From contig MUGG01000012.1 in the NCBI GenBank assembly GCA_002148405.1, positions 1 to 64,000 on the forward strand: a stretch of DNA of 64,000 nt. The letters are read 5' to 3'. Both the position numbers and the translations under genes were made by a program. The notes under the pieces were generated by a model. It made no database searches. It had not been told where the DNA came from and was given only the letters and a program-made list of their open reading frames with translations. Within the stretch, counting starts at the first letter, position 1; each line of letters begins with the position of its first letter. Below are positions 37,347-47,516 of the stretch, in pieces. This DNA is from Alkalinema sp. CACIAM 70d. Lineage in GTDB: Bacteria; Cyanobacteriota; Cyanobacteriia; Leptolyngbyales; Leptolyngbyaceae.

Positions 37347-38765
37347 GTGCAGTCAAATTCTCCTGACCAGTCTTTTGCTAAGTCTTCCTCGCAAACTTGG
37401 AGTCAGCGATTTGAGGGGACGCTTCATCCCGCTATCGCAAAATTCAATGCCAGTATTGGATTTGATATTGAACTGATTGAATACGATCTGACCGGCTCCC
37501 AAGCCCATGCCAAGATGCTGGCAAAACAAGGCATTATCTCCTTCACGGAAGCTGAGCAACTCGTGCAGGGGCTGGAACAAATTCGTCAGGAATACCGCGC
37601 TGGCCAGTTCCAACCGGGGATCGAAGATGAAGACGTGCACTTCGCGGTAGAACGGCGACTGACGGCTCTGGTGGGTGATGTGGGGAAAAAGCTACATACC
37701 GCTCGATCGCGCAATGACCAAGTAGGAACGGACACACGCCTCTATCTGCGCGACCAAATTCAACAAATTCAGCAGCAACTTGCGACCTATCAACGGGCTC
37801 TACTGTCCCATGCGGAACAGCATGTCGAAACCCTGATCCCCGGTTATACCCATCTCCAACGGGCACAGCCCATCAGTCTGGCGCACCACCTGCTGGCTTA
37901 CATTGACATGGCCGATCGCGATCGCCAGCGCTTAGAGGATGTGCTCAAACGGGTGAACCTCTGTCCGTTGGGGGCCGGAGCCTTGGCGGGAACCACCTTT
38001 CCCATCGATCGCCACTACAGCGCGGAATTACTAGGCTTTGCGGGCGTTTATAGCAATAGTTTGGATGCCGTCAGCGATCGGGATTTTGTGGTGGAGTTTC
38101 TCGCTGCTGCCAGCTTAATCATGGCCCACCTCAGCCGCCTTTCAGAAGAAGTGATTTTCTGGGCCTCCCAGGAATTTGGCTTCATTAGCCTCACCGATGC
38201 CTGCGCCACGGGATCCAGCATCATGCCCCAAAAGAAAAACCCCGATGTGCCCGAACTGGTGCGGGGAAAAACGGGGCGGGTGTTTGGTCACTTGCAAGCC
38301 ATGTTGGTGGTGATTAAGGGGTTACCCCTGGCCTATAACAAGGATTTTCAAGAGGACAAAGAAGGCTTGTTCGATGCGGTGAAAACCGTGCAGGCTTGTC
38401 TGGAGGCGATGACCATTTTGTTTGAGGAAGGCTTAGTGTTTAAGCCCCAGCGCTTAGCTGCCGCCGTAGCAGAAGACTTTTCCAACGCAACGGATGTGGC
38501 CGATTACCTCGCCACCAAAGGGGTGCCTTTCCGGGAAGCCTATAACCTGGTGGGGAAAGTCGTGCGAACCTGCCTTGGAGCCAATAAGTTACTCAAAGAT
38601 CTAACCCTAGCGGAATGGCAAGAACTCCACCCCGCCTTTGAAATGGATATCTATGACGCGATCGCGCCCAAACAGGTTGTCGCAGCCCGCAATAGCTTTG
38701 GTGGAACTGGATTTGAACAGGTGCGCCAAGCACTTTTTACGGTACAACAACGGCTAAAACTATAG
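37347..38765 (+). CDS. argH: Argininosuccinate lyase
   Basis: This 472-residue enzyme splits argininosuccinate into arginine and fumarate, the last step of arginine synthesis. It belongs to the fumarase/aspartase superfamily. Visible marks are [36 protein letters not shown] and [18 protein letters not shown]. The superfamily signature is [20 protein letters not shown]. The start is GTG at 37347. It is a soluble homotetramer in the family. Confidence 0.97.
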   Translation: MQSNSPDQSFAKSSSQTWSQRFEGTLHPAIAKFNASIGFDIELIEYDLTGSQAHAKMLAKQGIISFTEAEQLVQGLEQIRQEYRAGQFQPGIEDEDVHFAVERRLTALVGDVGKKLHTARSRNDQVGTDTRLYLRDQIQQIQQQLATYQRALLSHAEQHVETLIPGYTHLQRAQPISLAHHLLAYIDMADRDRQRLEDVLKRVNLCPLGAGALAGTTFPIDRHYSAELLGFAGVYSNSLDAVSDRDFVVEFLAAASLIMAHLSRLSEEVIFWASQEFGFISLTDACATGSSIMPQKKNPDVPELVRGKTGRVFGHLQAMLVVIKGLPLAYNKDFQEDKEGLFDAVKTVQACLEAMTILFEEGLVFKPQRLAAAVAEDFSNATDVADYLATKGVPFREAYNLVGKVVRTCLGANKLLKDLTLAEWQELHPAFEMDIYDAIAPKQVVAARNSFGGTGFEQVRQALFTVQQRLKL

Positions 38766-38883
38766 TTCTAATAGTTCTAACGGTAGGGCTGTCGAATTTT
38801 TCCCCGTTGAGGGCAATCTAGTGGTAGCTATCGACTGGAAAGTCAAGCCTTACAAGTTCTTTCACTGACGCGGGACTGCCCCT

Positions 38884-40047
38884 ATGTTTAAAGTTGTCGT
38901 CGCACACAGTAATGATCCAGATTCTCCCAGTGCGATTCAGGAAGTGATCGACCAGTGTCTTGGGGATCTAGAAGGGGTTCAACCCCAAGCAGGACTTTTG
39001 CTGGCGGCCCTTGACTTTGACCATACCCTCCTCCTAGCCCGTCTGCATGAAACTTTTCCCGATCTGCAATTGATTGGGGGGACGACCGATGGCGAAATGT
39101 CATCGGTGCTGGGATTTGAAGAAGATTCCATCACGCTGATGCTGTTTTGTTCCGATACGGTACAAATTCGGGCTGGGGTGGGCCTAGGGGTTTCCCAGGA
39201 TGTGGCGGCAGCGACTCAGGCAGCAGTTGATCAAGCAGTTGATCAAGCTGTGGGCGATCTCCCGTTCGATCCCAAACTCTGCATTACGGTGCCGGATGGC
39301 TTGACGGTCAGTGGCGTGGCGGCGATCGCAGGACTCAAGCAAGCCCTAGGGCCAGAGGTGGCGATCGTCGGCGGTACGTCGGGTGACCAGTGGAACTTTC
39401 GTCAAACCTATCAGTTCTTCGGTGATCAGGTGCTCAGCGATGCGATCGTGATCTTGCTGTTCTCCGGCGATCTCAAGTTTTCCCATGGGGTGTCTAGTGG
39501 TTGGTACCCCATGAGCCGTAAGGCTGTAGTGACTAAGGCCAAGGGCGCATTGGTCTACGAAATCGATGATCGGCCTGCCGTTGAGTTTTATGACCATTAT
39601 TTAAACGGCTTAACTGTATCGGGGGAATATCCGCTGGCGGTGTTTGACCAAGCGAGTGATGAATTTTATCTGCGGGCTTCCAATGCCTGGGATCGGGAGC
39701 AAGGCACGATTCTGTTCATGGGGGATGTGCCAGAAGGAGCCACGGTGCAAATTACCCACACCACCTGTGACGACATTATTGCCGCCACCAAAACCTCGAT
39801 CGAAAAAGCCCGGAGCCACTATCCCGGTGAACAGCCTGCCGCCATTTTTCTCTTTTCCTGTGCAGCACGACGACGTTTATTGGGAACAAGAACTTGCGAA
39901 GAATATGAGTTAGGGCAACAATCGATCGGAGAGGACATACCGACGATCGGCTTTTATACCTACGGTGAAATTAGTCCTCTCGCACCGGGGGGAGAAGCTT
40001 TCTATCACCAAGAAACCTTAGTAACATTGCTACTGGGTGTGGAGTAA
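38884..40047 (+). CDS. FIST-domain sensory protein
   Basis: This 387-residue protein matches the FIST_N plus FIST_C arrangement: N-terminal (AGLLLAALDFDHTLLLARLHETFPDLQLIGGTTDGEMS, then EEDSITLMLFCSD) and C-terminal (GALVYEIDDRPAVEFYDHYL, FSCAARRRLLGTRTCEEYE, IGFYTYGEISPL). FIST domains are predicted small-ligand (amino acid-like) sensors. The histidine kinase gene starts 7 nt after the stop, so the protein probably supplies the input to that kinase. It has no membrane segment, so the signal is likely cytoplasmic. Confidence 0.9.
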   Translation: MFKVVVAHSNDPDSPSAIQEVIDQCLGDLEGVQPQAGLLLAALDFDHTLLLARLHETFPDLQLIGGTTDGEMSSVLGFEEDSITLMLFCSDTVQIRAGVGLGVSQDVAAATQAAVDQAVDQAVGDLPFDPKLCITVPDGLTVSGVAAIAGLKQALGPEVAIVGGTSGDQWNFRQTYQFFGDQVLSDAIVILLFSGDLKFSHGVSSGWYPMSRKAVVTKAKGALVYEIDDRPAVEFYDHYLNGLTVSGEYPLAVFDQASDEFYLRASNAWDREQGTILFMGDVPEGATVQITHTTCDDIIAATKTSIEKARSHYPGEQPAAIFLFSCAARRRLLGTRTCEEYELGQQSIGEDIPTIGFYTYGEISPLAPGGEAFYHQETLVTLLLGVE

Positions 40048-40053
40048 TTAGCG

Positions 40054-41265
40054 GTGAATGATTCTGAGGCGGCGCAACGAATTCAAGAGTTGGAGAAAGC
40101 GAACCGTGTTCTTCAAAAAAAACTCGATCGAGCTCAGCAAGGTCGTTTGCAGATAGAAGAAAGTCGGCGGCGTGCGGAAGCCGTTTTAAGTGCGACGATT
40201 AAGGAACTACGGGACTCCCAAAATATGTTGGAAGAACGTAGCCAAGCCCTCGAACAGGCCCTCCACGATTTGCAAGGGATGCAAACTCGAATGCTGATGA
40301 CTGAAAAGATGTCAGCATTAGGGGTGTTGGTGGCGGGTGTTGCCCATGAAATTAATAATCCCGTGGGCTTTATTTACGGCAATCTGGATTATGCCAACCA
40401 GTATGCACAGGATCTGCTACATCTAGTGGATCTGTATCAAAAAAACTATCCTGATCCGAAGTCTGCAATCCAAGATTTCATTGAATCGATCGATCTTGAA
40501 TTCATGAAATCTGATATGCCCAACGTGATGAATTCCATGAAAATGGGGGCAGAGCGGATCAAAGAAATCGTTCTATCGTTGCGGACGTTTTCTCGGATGG
40601 ATGAATCAGAAGTGAAGGCGGTTAACCTCCATGATGGGTTAGACAGCACGTTGACGATTTTGGAACATCGTCTGAAACCTCAGCCCCATCGTCCAAGAAT
40701 TCAAGTAATTCGGGAGTATGGTGAAATCCCAGAAATCGAATGCTATGCGGGGCAGCTCAATCAGGTGTTTATGAACATCATGAGCAATGCGATCGATGCC
40801 TTGGAAGAGTATTTTGTGGAGATCCAGAAAGGCCCAAACCATTGTCCATCTCCCCCCCTTGTCTTGACGATTAAGACAGAATTGCTAGAAGAAAATCAGG
40901 AAGTACAAATTTGTTTTCAAGATAATGGCCCTGGCATTCCGCCGGATGTGATTCCGCAGTTGTTCGATCCCTTTTTTACAACGAAGCCCGTGGGCAAAGG
41001 CACGGGCTTGGGCTTGTCGATCAGTTATCAGATTGTGACTGAAAAACACAATGGTCGGTTGGAATGTTTGTCTAAGTTAGGGCAGGGAACGGAATTTATC
41101 ATTTCTATTCCTTCGCGGCAATCTTTGATCCAGGAACCTGCTTTCAGTACACAGACGGCTGAGAGTTTAGAGACGGCTGAACTCATCAGTTCAGAATTGT
41201 TGGCTCAATCAGACCTGGTTAATCCAACAGTGGATCAGGTTGAACTGAAGCAGCTATCCCGCTAA
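40054..41265 (+). CDS. Cytoplasmic sensor histidine kinase paired with the FIST protein
   Basis: This 403-residue kinase has an N-terminal coiled coil (about 5-85) with no sensor or membrane domain. The phosphoacceptor box is GVAHEINNPVGFIYGNLDYA (His about 100). HATPase_c follows, with the N-box NQVFMNIMSNAIDALEE, then DNGPGIPPDVIPQLFDPFFTTKPVGKGTGLGLSI and GQGTEFIISIPS. The start is GTG at 40054, overlapping the FIST gene region by operon spacing of 6 nt. The coiled coil could join it to the FIST protein. No response-regulator gene is adjacent. The type resembles the HisKA kinases with E-I-N-N-P that are common in cyanobacteria. Confidence 0.93.
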   Translation: MNDSEAAQRIQELEKANRVLQKKLDRAQQGRLQIEESRRRAEAVLSATIKELRDSQNMLEERSQALEQALHDLQGMQTRMLMTEKMSALGVLVAGVAHEINNPVGFIYGNLDYANQYAQDLLHLVDLYQKNYPDPKSAIQDFIESIDLEFMKSDMPNVMNSMKMGAERIKEIVLSLRTFSRMDESEVKAVNLHDGLDSTLTILEHRLKPQPHRPRIQVIREYGEIPEIECYAGQLNQVFMNIMSNAIDALEEYFVEIQKGPNHCPSPPLVLTIKTELLEENQEVQICFQDNGPGIPPDVIPQLFDPFFTTKPVGKGTGLGLSISYQIVTEKHNGRLECLSKLGQGTEFIISIPSRQSLIQEPAFSTQTAESLETAELISSELLAQSDLVNPTVDQVELKQLSR

Positions 41266-41284
41266 TGCAAAATCTTGTGCTGAC

Positions 41285-41313
41285 TGTCCCTGGGGCCAGA
41301 CTGGCCTAGGACA
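41285..41313. terminator. Hairpin between convergent genes
   Basis: TGTCC...GGCCA and TGGCC...GGACA form an interrupted stem (41285-41313) between the kinase stop and the nucleoside hydrolase stop, overlapping the latter. It is a possible bidirectional terminator. Confidence 0.35.
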
Positions 41314-42244
41314 ATTGGGCCAATCGTTCTGTTAATAATTGATAAAATCCGTCACTGTCGATCGTCTCTACTACATTCACATTAACTGCTTTGCCCGAAA
41401 CGCCATACCAATCAACGATCGTTCGGCCTAAACTCTCCTCACTCTTTGTTTCAATTTCGACAAAACAGGGCCGAGCCGTGAACAAATCGGGTCGCAGCAA
41501 ATAAGCAATCACACAGGGATCGTGTAGGGGCGCTCCAGCGAAGCCGTATTGTCCCATGTCGTGGCTGCTGTACTGGGTCAGCAAGGTGGCGACGGTAGAA
41601 CCGATCGGATCGCCAAGTGCACGAATTTTGCTCAGCCGTTCTGGTGTGGCGATCGCCTGGTGGGTGATATCGAGGCTGATTAAGGTCAGATTGAGTCCCG
41701 CAGTCAAAACGACCGCAGCCGCATGGGGATCGGTGTAGATGTTAAATTCCGCCGATGGGGTCACGTTGCCATGGGTGATAGCTCCGCCCATCATGACCAC
41801 CTCATGAATCTGGGAGATAATTCTGGGCTCCTTAATTAGCGCGATCGCGAGATTGGTCAAGGGGCCAAGGGTGGCGATCGCGATGGGTTCTGGGGCGGCC
41901 AACAAGGTTTCAATCAGGAAATCTACGCCGTGCTGTTCTTGGAGGGAAATTTGGGGTTCTGGCAGCGTAATTTGGCCCAGTCCGGTCGCACCGTGGACAT
42001 ATTCCGCCGTTTCCAGCGTCGATCGCAGCATGGCCCGAGGACAACCGGCAAAAATGGGAATTTGGCGCATACCTGCTAATTCGCAGATTTTCCGGGCATT
42101 GGTCTGGGTGTGATGCAAGGGCACATTGCCTGCAACGGTGGTAATTCCCAGGATTTGCAATTCCGGCGATGCAAATGCTAGCAGCAGTGCGATCGCATCA
42201 TCGACGCCTGGATCACAATCAATGATCAACGGTTGTGGCACCAT
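41306..42244 (-). CDS. Inosine/uridine-preferring nucleoside hydrolase
   Basis: This 312-residue protein begins with the family calcium-binding motif PLIIDCDPGVDDAIALLLAF. Further marks are ITTVAGNVPLHHTQTNA (substrate Asn), GPLTNLAIAL, VVMMGGAITHGNVTPSAEFNIYTDPHAAAVV and HDPCVIAYLL (with the catalytic-site Asp/His). It hydrolyses the N-glycosidic bond of purine or pyrimidine nucleosides for salvage. The exact preference cannot be read. The gene is divergent from pyrR, with 81 bp between, which fits a nucleotide salvage theme. Confidence 0.94.
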   Translation of the reverse strand: MVPQPLIIDCDPGVDDAIALLLAFASPELQILGITTVAGNVPLHHTQTNARKICELAGMRQIPIFAGCPRAMLRSTLETAEYVHGATGLGQITLPEPQISLQEQHGVDFLIETLLAAPEPIAIATLGPLTNLAIALIKEPRIISQIHEVVMMGGAITHGNVTPSAEFNIYTDPHAAAVVLTAGLNLTLISLDITHQAIATPERLSKIRALGDPIGSTVATLLTQYSSHDMGQYGFAGAPLHDPCVIAYLLRPDLFTARPCFVEIETKSEESLGRTIVDWYGVSGKAVNVNVVETIDSDGFYQLLTERLAQLS

Positions 42245-42325
42245 AGAGAATTAAGCCCTACCCTTTGCATGCTTTATTTTCCATCGTCTATTTTGAATTG
42301 TCTATTTTGAACTGGCACCCAACCC

Positions 42326-42862
42326 ATGACCGTTGACGCGATCGAAATTCTTTCTGCCCAAGAAGTCCGGCGAACCTTAACTCGTCTCGCCTCACAAATT
42401 GTTGAAAAATCTGGCGATTTGTCCAATTTAGTGCTGTTGGGAATTTGGACTCGGGGGGTTCCCTTAGCCAAGGTGTTGGCGGAGCAAATTGCCGCCCTGG
42501 AACAGGTTGAGGTACCGTTGGGATTCCTCGATATCACCTTCTACCGGGATGATCTCGATCGCATTGGTGTGCGGACACCGGAAAAAACGGAAATTCCCTT
42601 TGATTTGACGGGTAAAACCGTGGTGCTGGTGGATGATGTGATTTTTAAAGGGCGGACGATTCGCGCGGCCTTGGATGCCATTAACGACTATGGTCGCCCG
42701 GGGATTATTCGGCTGGCGGTGATGATCGATCGGGGCCACCGGGAAGTGCCGATTCAACCCGATTTTGTCGGGAAAGTTTTGCCCACGTCCAAGGAAGAAG
42801 TTGTAAAAGTTTATCTTCAAGAAATTGATGGGCGCGAAGGTGTTGAGTTACTGAAGGTCTAA
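42326..42862 (+). CDS. pyrR: PyrR: pyrimidine regulator / uracil phosphoribosyltransferase
   Basis: This 178-residue type I phosphoribosyltransferase has the PRPP loop [21 protein letters not shown], the flexible loop segment [14 protein letters not shown] and the end motif [13 protein letters not shown]. In Bacillus it binds pyr mRNA with UMP and also makes UMP from uracil. In cyanobacteria the RNA-binding role is unproven, so the enzyme role is safer. No pyr genes follow. The start ATG at 42326 follows a HIP1-like region. Confidence 0.93.
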   Translation: MTVDAIEILSAQEVRRTLTRLASQIVEKSGDLSNLVLLGIWTRGVPLAKVLAEQIAALEQVEVPLGFLDITFYRDDLDRIGVRTPEKTEIPFDLTGKTVVLVDDVIFKGRTIRAALDAINDYGRPGIIRLAVMIDRGHREVPIQPDFVGKVLPTSKEEVVKVYLQEIDGREGVELLKV

Positions 42863-42922
42863 AAAATTCAACCAAGCAGCCTTTTTTGATAGACAGGTCG
42901 TCGTCTAGCCAGGTAGGTCATC

Positions 42923-43210
42923 ATGCAGCAAACCTTAATCCTCCAATTGGACGATCGTGTTTTTGCAGTGATTCAACAACAAGCCGAAAATCTGGGAATC
43001 CCCCTGGAAGAATTTGCTGCTAGTTTATTGGCGCAGCAGTTTCCACCCATGCCTCAGCAGGATCTGACAGGTATGGGAAAAAGTCGTGCCAAAGCAAACT
43101 TTGAACGCCATTTTGGGAGATTACATCTCGGTTCTGCCATATCTTTAGATAATGAAAGTATTGATGAGGATTTAGCTCAAGAATACTCTAATCCTCACGG
43201 AGACCTGTAA
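42923..43210 (+). CDS. Antitoxin-like protein of a PIN toxin pair
   Basis: This 95-residue protein begins with a ribbon-helix-helix-like segment (TLILQLDDRVFAVIQQQAENLGI, then PLEEFAASLLAQQ) and ends in an acidic, poorly ordered tail (DNESIDEDLAQEY). Its stop overlaps the ATG of the PIN gene by 1 nt (TAATG). The arrangement of small antitoxin then PIN nuclease is that of VapBC modules. The antitoxin should bind both DNA and the toxin. It appears intact even though the toxin frame is broken. Confidence 0.8.
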   Translation: MQQTLILQLDDRVFAVIQQQAENLGIPLEEFAASLLAQQFPPMPQQDLTGMGKSRAKANFERHFGRLHLGSAISLDNESIDEDLAQEYSNPHGDL

Positions 43211-43599
43211 TGCTTTTGGATACTTCTGGTTTACTGTGCCTTCATTATCCAGCAGAACCTTTACATACCCAAGCTTGTGTCGCCTATCAACAGACCCAAC
43301 AGTGTCTAACCCATAGTTATGTGATTGCAGAATATGTCGCGCTGGCAAATGCAAGGAGGTTTCTCCGTCCATTGGTTTTAGATTTGATTTGTGATTTACT
43401 AAATAACCCTGATATAGAAGTTATTTGGGTAAATGAGACATTAAATCGAGCCGCGATCGAACTATTGCACAGGAGGTAAGATAAAACTGATTTGCTGTGT
43501 GATTCAGTTAGTTTCGTTCTAATGCGTCAAAGAAAAATTTTCCATGCATTAACAACCGATCGACATTTCGAGCAGGAAGGGTTTATTCGGCTCCTGTAA
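43210..43599 (+). pseudogene. PIN-domain toxin (VapC-like) with an in-frame stop
   Basis: The frame codes MLLDTSGLLCLHYPAEPLH and continues through SYVIAEYVALANARRF to ELLHRR, where codon 90 (43477-43479) is TAA. In the same frame, without any shift, it goes on DKTDLLCDSVSFVLMRQRKI, then HALTTDRHFEQEGFIRLL and a TAA at 43597-43599. The restored protein would have 129 codons plus one nonsense codon. The part after the stop holds two of the four acidic residues of PIN nucleases (CDSVSF and TTDRHF). A truncated product would lack them, so the toxin is probably inactive. A sequencing error or stop readthrough are alternatives. Confidence 0.85.
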
Positions 43600-43706
43600 T
43601 CTTCTGCTCTAGCAAAGGCTGAAACTCTTGTGGTCTAATTGGGAAGGCTGCTAAAAGTTCCGATGATGGCGCTGTCAAGTTTGTTCCAATCAGTACAGGT
43701 TAATCC

Positions 43707-44741
43707 ATGTCTTCCCAAGAAACGCAAAATCGTAAAGCCGATCACCTGCGCGTTTGCCTCGAAGAGGATGTGCAATGCCGGGAAACCACCAGCGGGTTAG
43801 AATACTATCGCTTTACCCATGCCTGTCTGCCGGAATTGAACTATGACGATATTGACCTATCTACCCAGTTTCTAGGCAAACGGTTGAATGCGCCCATTTT
43901 GATTTCCTCCATGACGGGCGGCACGGAACTGGCGAAATTGATTAACTATCGCTTGGCGACGATCGCCCAGGAATATCGCTTGGCCATGGGGGTGGGTTCC
44001 CAGCGGGTGGCGATCGAAAAACCGGAGGTGGCCGATAGTTTCCAAATCCGTAAACTGGCACCGGATGCGCTGCTGTTGGCCAATATTGGAGCTGTACAAC
44101 TGAATTACCACTATGGGCTGGAGCAATGCCGCAAGGCGATCGACCTGTTGGAAGCCGACGCCTTAATCCTGCACCTGAATCCCTTGCAAGAGGCAGTGCA
44201 AACGCGGGGCGATCGTAACTTTGCGGGGCTGTTGGAAAAAATTGCGCTGTTATGCGATCAATTGCCCGTTCCCGTGATTGCCAAGGAAGTGGGCAATGGC
44301 ATTTCTGCGGCCATGGCGAAACAATTGATCCAGGCGGGCGTTAGCGCGATCGATGTGGCCGGGGCGGGCGGTACCTCTTGGGCCAAGGTGGAAGCGGGAC
44401 GGGCTGCCGATGCTAAACAACGGCGTTTGGGGGCTACCTTTGCCGATTGGGGCTTGCCGACGGCGGATTGTGTGGTGCAGGTGCGCGGGGTGGATGCAGA
44501 GATTCCCTTGATTGCCTCTGGGGGCTTGCGGACAGGGTTGGATGTGGCTAAAACGATCGCCCTGGGGGCGGATCTGGGTGGCTTGGCTCTCCCCTTTTTG
44601 CAGGCAGCTAATGATTCAGAAGCTGCACTCCATGAATTAGTCGATATTTTATTTGCAGAAATTGCAACGGCGTTGTTTTGTACAGGGAGTCCAGACTTGC
44701 AAGCCCTGCGGCGATCGAATTTGCTGTGCCGGATTGCTTAA
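43707..44741 (+). CDS. fni: Type 2 isopentenyl-diphosphate isomerase (FMN)
   Basis: This 344-residue FMN enzyme interconverts IPP and DMAPP, feeding carotenoid, chlorophyll-tail and quinone synthesis. Marks are [21 protein letters not shown] and [21 protein letters not shown], then [49 protein letters not shown] and [20 protein letters not shown] complete the FMN and substrate sites. It is soluble and needs NAD(P)H to reduce the flavin. The upstream PIN pair is unrelated. Confidence 0.96.
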   Translation: MSSQETQNRKADHLRVCLEEDVQCRETTSGLEYYRFTHACLPELNYDDIDLSTQFLGKRLNAPILISSMTGGTELAKLINYRLATIAQEYRLAMGVGSQRVAIEKPEVADSFQIRKLAPDALLLANIGAVQLNYHYGLEQCRKAIDLLEADALILHLNPLQEAVQTRGDRNFAGLLEKIALLCDQLPVPVIAKEVGNGISAAMAKQLIQAGVSAIDVAGAGGTSWAKVEAGRAADAKQRRLGATFADWGLPTADCVVQVRGVDAEIPLIASGGLRTGLDVAKTIALGADLGGLALPFLQAANDSEAALHELVDILFAEIATALFCTGSPDLQALRRSNLLCRIA

Positions 44742-45121
44742 ATCTGCATTGTTTTCCTTTAGGCATTGTTGTCCTAGAATCCGGCTCTGGAGCCATACTG
44801 CTAAAAAAATAGTGGGTCGATCGAAATTAGCTTGATGACGATCGACTTCTTTTCAATACTTCCCTCATAGATTCCTCTGCAAGTTTTGCCATTGAAGATT
44901 TGCTGCTGAATGTACAAAGAATGCTGTTAGGGGGTGATAATGATCGGGGTAATTTTGCGGAAGGTTCAGGCTCTGCGATCGCAACTCATCCGCCCCTGCA
45001 AACTTTAAGGGAATTGCAAAAGATTCTGTAATTTATGGCGATCAGTGGATCCGTAATGGTAGAATCGGATTCATCATAATTCCGATAGACTTACCGGGGA
45101 TGTCCCCCTTGCATCACAGCC
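44742..45121. other. Intergenic region upstream of sir, 380 bp
   Basis: This is the leader of the sulfite reductase gene. There is a 12-nt direct repeat (GCATTGTT, near 44746 and 44763) but no accepted frame. A sulfur- or nitrogen-responsive site could lie here; none was recognised. Confidence 0.45.
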
Positions 45122-47398
45122 ATGGTCATGACACCTGATACACCAGCCCTTGAGAAAAAACCTTCTAAGGTAGAAGGCATCAAGGAAAGAAGTAACTTTC
45201 TGCGGGAGCCCCTCGCCAGCGAGTTGCAGAATGATCTCAATTATTTTTCTGAGGATGCGATTCAACTCCTCAAATTCCATGGTTCCTATCAGCAAGATAA
45301 TCGCGAAAATCGCGTTAAGGGTCAGGAAAAAGACTATCAAATGATGCTGCGGACGCGCAGTCCCGGAGGCTTCATCCCACCGCAGTTGTATCTCACCCTC
45401 GATCGGCTCTCCGATGAGTACGGTAACCACACCCTGCGAGCGACGACGCGCCAAGGGTTCCAACTCCATGGTGTGCTCAAAAAGAATTTAAAGGCCACGA
45501 TCGCGGCGATCGCCCACAGCATGGGGTCAACCTTGGCGGCCTGCGGCGATGTGAATCGTAATGTGATGGCTCCGCCTGCGCCCTTCCGCAATCGTCCAGA
45601 ATATGAATTGGCGCGGGAATATGCCAATCGGATTGCGGACTTACTGACGCCCCAAACCGGAGCCTATTACGAGATTTGGCTGGATGGGGAAAAAGTGGTG
45701 TCCGGCGAAGAGCATCCCGATGTCATCGCAGCACGGCAGAACCATCAAAATGGCTCAACTTTCCCCGATTCCGTAGAACCCATCTATGGCACCCACTACA
45801 TGCCCCGCAAGTTCAAAATTTGCGTCACGGTGCCGGGGGATAACTCCGTTGATCTGTTTTCCCAAGACCTGTCGCTGGTAGTGATTTGTAATAATGCAGG
45901 TCAGCTCCAAGGCTTTAATATCTACGCAGGGGGCGGTCTAGGCCGTACCCACGGCAAGGAAGAAACCTTTGCCCGGATTGCTGATCCGATCGGCTATGTC
46001 GAGGCGGCGGATATTTACGAAGCAGTTAAGGCGATCGTGGCGACCCAGCGGGATTACGGCGATCGCACCGATCGTCGCCATGCTCGCTTGAAATACTTGA
46101 TCCATGAATGGGGCGTTGACACCTTCAAAGCCAAGGTGGAAGAGTATTTCGGGAAAGCCTTGCAGCCGTTGGTTAAACTTCCCACTTGGCAGTATGAAGA
46201 TTTCCTAGGCTGGCATGAGCAGGGCGATGGCAAGTGGTTTGTCGGGATTTCGATCGAAAACGGTCGGGTCAAAGATGCGGGGGAATTGCGCCTCAAGTCT
46301 GCGCTGAAAACCTTGGTGTCTACCTATCAGCTACCGATGCTGTTGACCCCGAGCCAGAACGCGATTCTGTACGATATTCGTCCGGAAGATAAGGCGGCGA
46401 TCGGGCAAATTTTGGCGGATCACGGCATCAAACGGGAAGACGAAATTGATACGCTGGTGCGTTACTCCATGGCCTGTCCCGCGCTACCGCTGTGCGGTTT
46501 GGCCAATACTGAGGCTGAGCGGATTTTGCCGGACATGCTGACTCGGGTGCGCGCGGTGTTAACCAAAGTCGGCTTGCCGGAAGAGCATTTCATTACCCGT
46601 ATTACGGGCTGCCCCAACGGCTGTGCCCGTCCCTACCTGGCGGAATTAGGTCTTGTGGGGAATGGCCCCAATCAGTACCAACTGTGGCTGGGGGCTGCGC
46701 CGAACCAAACCCGTTTGTCCGAGGTCTATGTCGAGAAAATGCATCTCGATGACTTGGAAAAGACGTTGGAACCTGTCTTTGCCTTGTTCAAAAAGCGGCG
46801 GAAAAAGGCGGAAAGTTTCGGGGATTTCTGCCATCGAGTCGGCTTTGAAGCGCTACGCCAGTTTGCAGTAACCTATGCAGCGCGGCGGGAAGGCAAAGCA
46901 TTGGATCACCGGAAACGGGTAACAGTGCGGGATGAGGTCTATCTGCGTTTGCAGGATGCTGCTGCCGCCAAGGGGGTTTCCATGACGGAACTGGCGACGG
47001 AAATTATCGATCAATACCTCAGCCAAACTCAAGCCTATCTGACTGAAGAGCAAACTCAGGATCAAACCTCTGAGGCGGTTGCCGACAACACCCCGAGCGA
47101 ATTGGCCAGCACAACTGAGAGTGGAACGGAAACACTATCTGAATCCACGATCGAACCCTCGATCGAATCGCAGGTGAATCCGTCTGTTGAACCTGTAGCT
47201 GAAGTGGTCGCTGAACCTGTAGCTGAGCAACCTGAGCAACCTGAGCAACTGGATGAACAGGGAACGGAATCTGTTTCGCCTGCATCAGAAGCGCTGACAG
47301 TAGAGCACGCAGTAGCCCCGTTAGAAACGGCGACTGCCCCATCCTTTAGTTCTGCTGCTCCAGCCTCAGGGTCTGTGTGGGAACAAAATGGTTTCTAA
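45122..47398 (+). CDS. sir: Ferredoxin-sulfite reductase with C-terminal extension
   Basis: This 758-residue siroheme / 4Fe-4S enzyme reduces sulfite to sulfide with six electrons from ferredoxin. The core has the half-domain repeats ([40 protein letters not shown]). The cluster-binding cysteines are in [18 protein letters not shown] and [17 protein letters not shown]. After the core (about residue 590) comes [20 protein letters not shown] plus [16 protein letters not shown], which looks like a ribbon-helix-helix motif. About 110 residues of acidic Glu/Pro/Val/Ser low complexity then follow. The extension is not part of the catalytic fold. sat lies at 55835, but the genes are not clustered. 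Confidence 0.95.
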   Translation: MVMTPDTPALEKKPSKVEGIKERSNFLREPLASELQNDLNYFSEDAIQLLKFHGSYQQDNRENRVKGQEKDYQMMLRTRSPGGFIPPQLYLTLDRLSDEYGNHTLRATTRQGFQLHGVLKKNLKATIAAIAHSMGSTLAACGDVNRNVMAPPAPFRNRPEYELAREYANRIADLLTPQTGAYYEIWLDGEKVVSGEEHPDVIAARQNHQNGSTFPDSVEPIYGTHYMPRKFKICVTVPGDNSVDLFSQDLSLVVICNNAGQLQGFNIYAGGGLGRTHGKEETFARIADPIGYVEAADIYEAVKAIVATQRDYGDRTDRRHARLKYLIHEWGVDTFKAKVEEYFGKALQPLVKLPTWQYEDFLGWHEQGDGKWFVGISIENGRVKDAGELRLKSALKTLVSTYQLPMLLTPSQNAILYDIRPEDKAAIGQILADHGIKREDEIDTLVRYSMACPALPLCGLANTEAERILPDMLTRVRAVLTKVGLPEEHFITRITGCPNGCARPYLAELGLVGNGPNQYQLWLGAAPNQTRLSEVYVEKMHLDDLEKTLEPVFALFKKRRKKAESFGDFCHRVGFEALRQFAVTYAARREGKALDHRKRVTVRDEVYLRLQDAAAAKGVSMTELATEIIDQYLSQTQAYLTEEQTQDQTSEAVADNTPSELASTTESGTETLSESTIEPSIESQVNPSVEPVAEVVAEPVAEQPEQPEQLDEQGTESVSPASEALTVEHAVAPLETATAPSFSSAAPASGSVWEQNGF

Positions 47399-47480
47399 AT
47401 CGCGCGTTTTCAACCCTATCTGCCTAATCTAGCAGCTTTGGATGACTCGTGAGGCCCCTAGCATGGTGTCCTCACCCTTA

Positions 47481-47510
47481 AACCCTCTTCCATGTTGGGA
47501 GAGGGTTTTT
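47481..47510 (+). terminator. Terminator of sir
   Basis: AACCCTCT (47481-47488) pairs with AGAGGGTT (47500-47507) and is followed by TTT on the plus strand, just before the convergent glycosyltransferase gene stop at 47517. Confidence 0.82.
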
Positions 47511-47516
47511 GAATGC

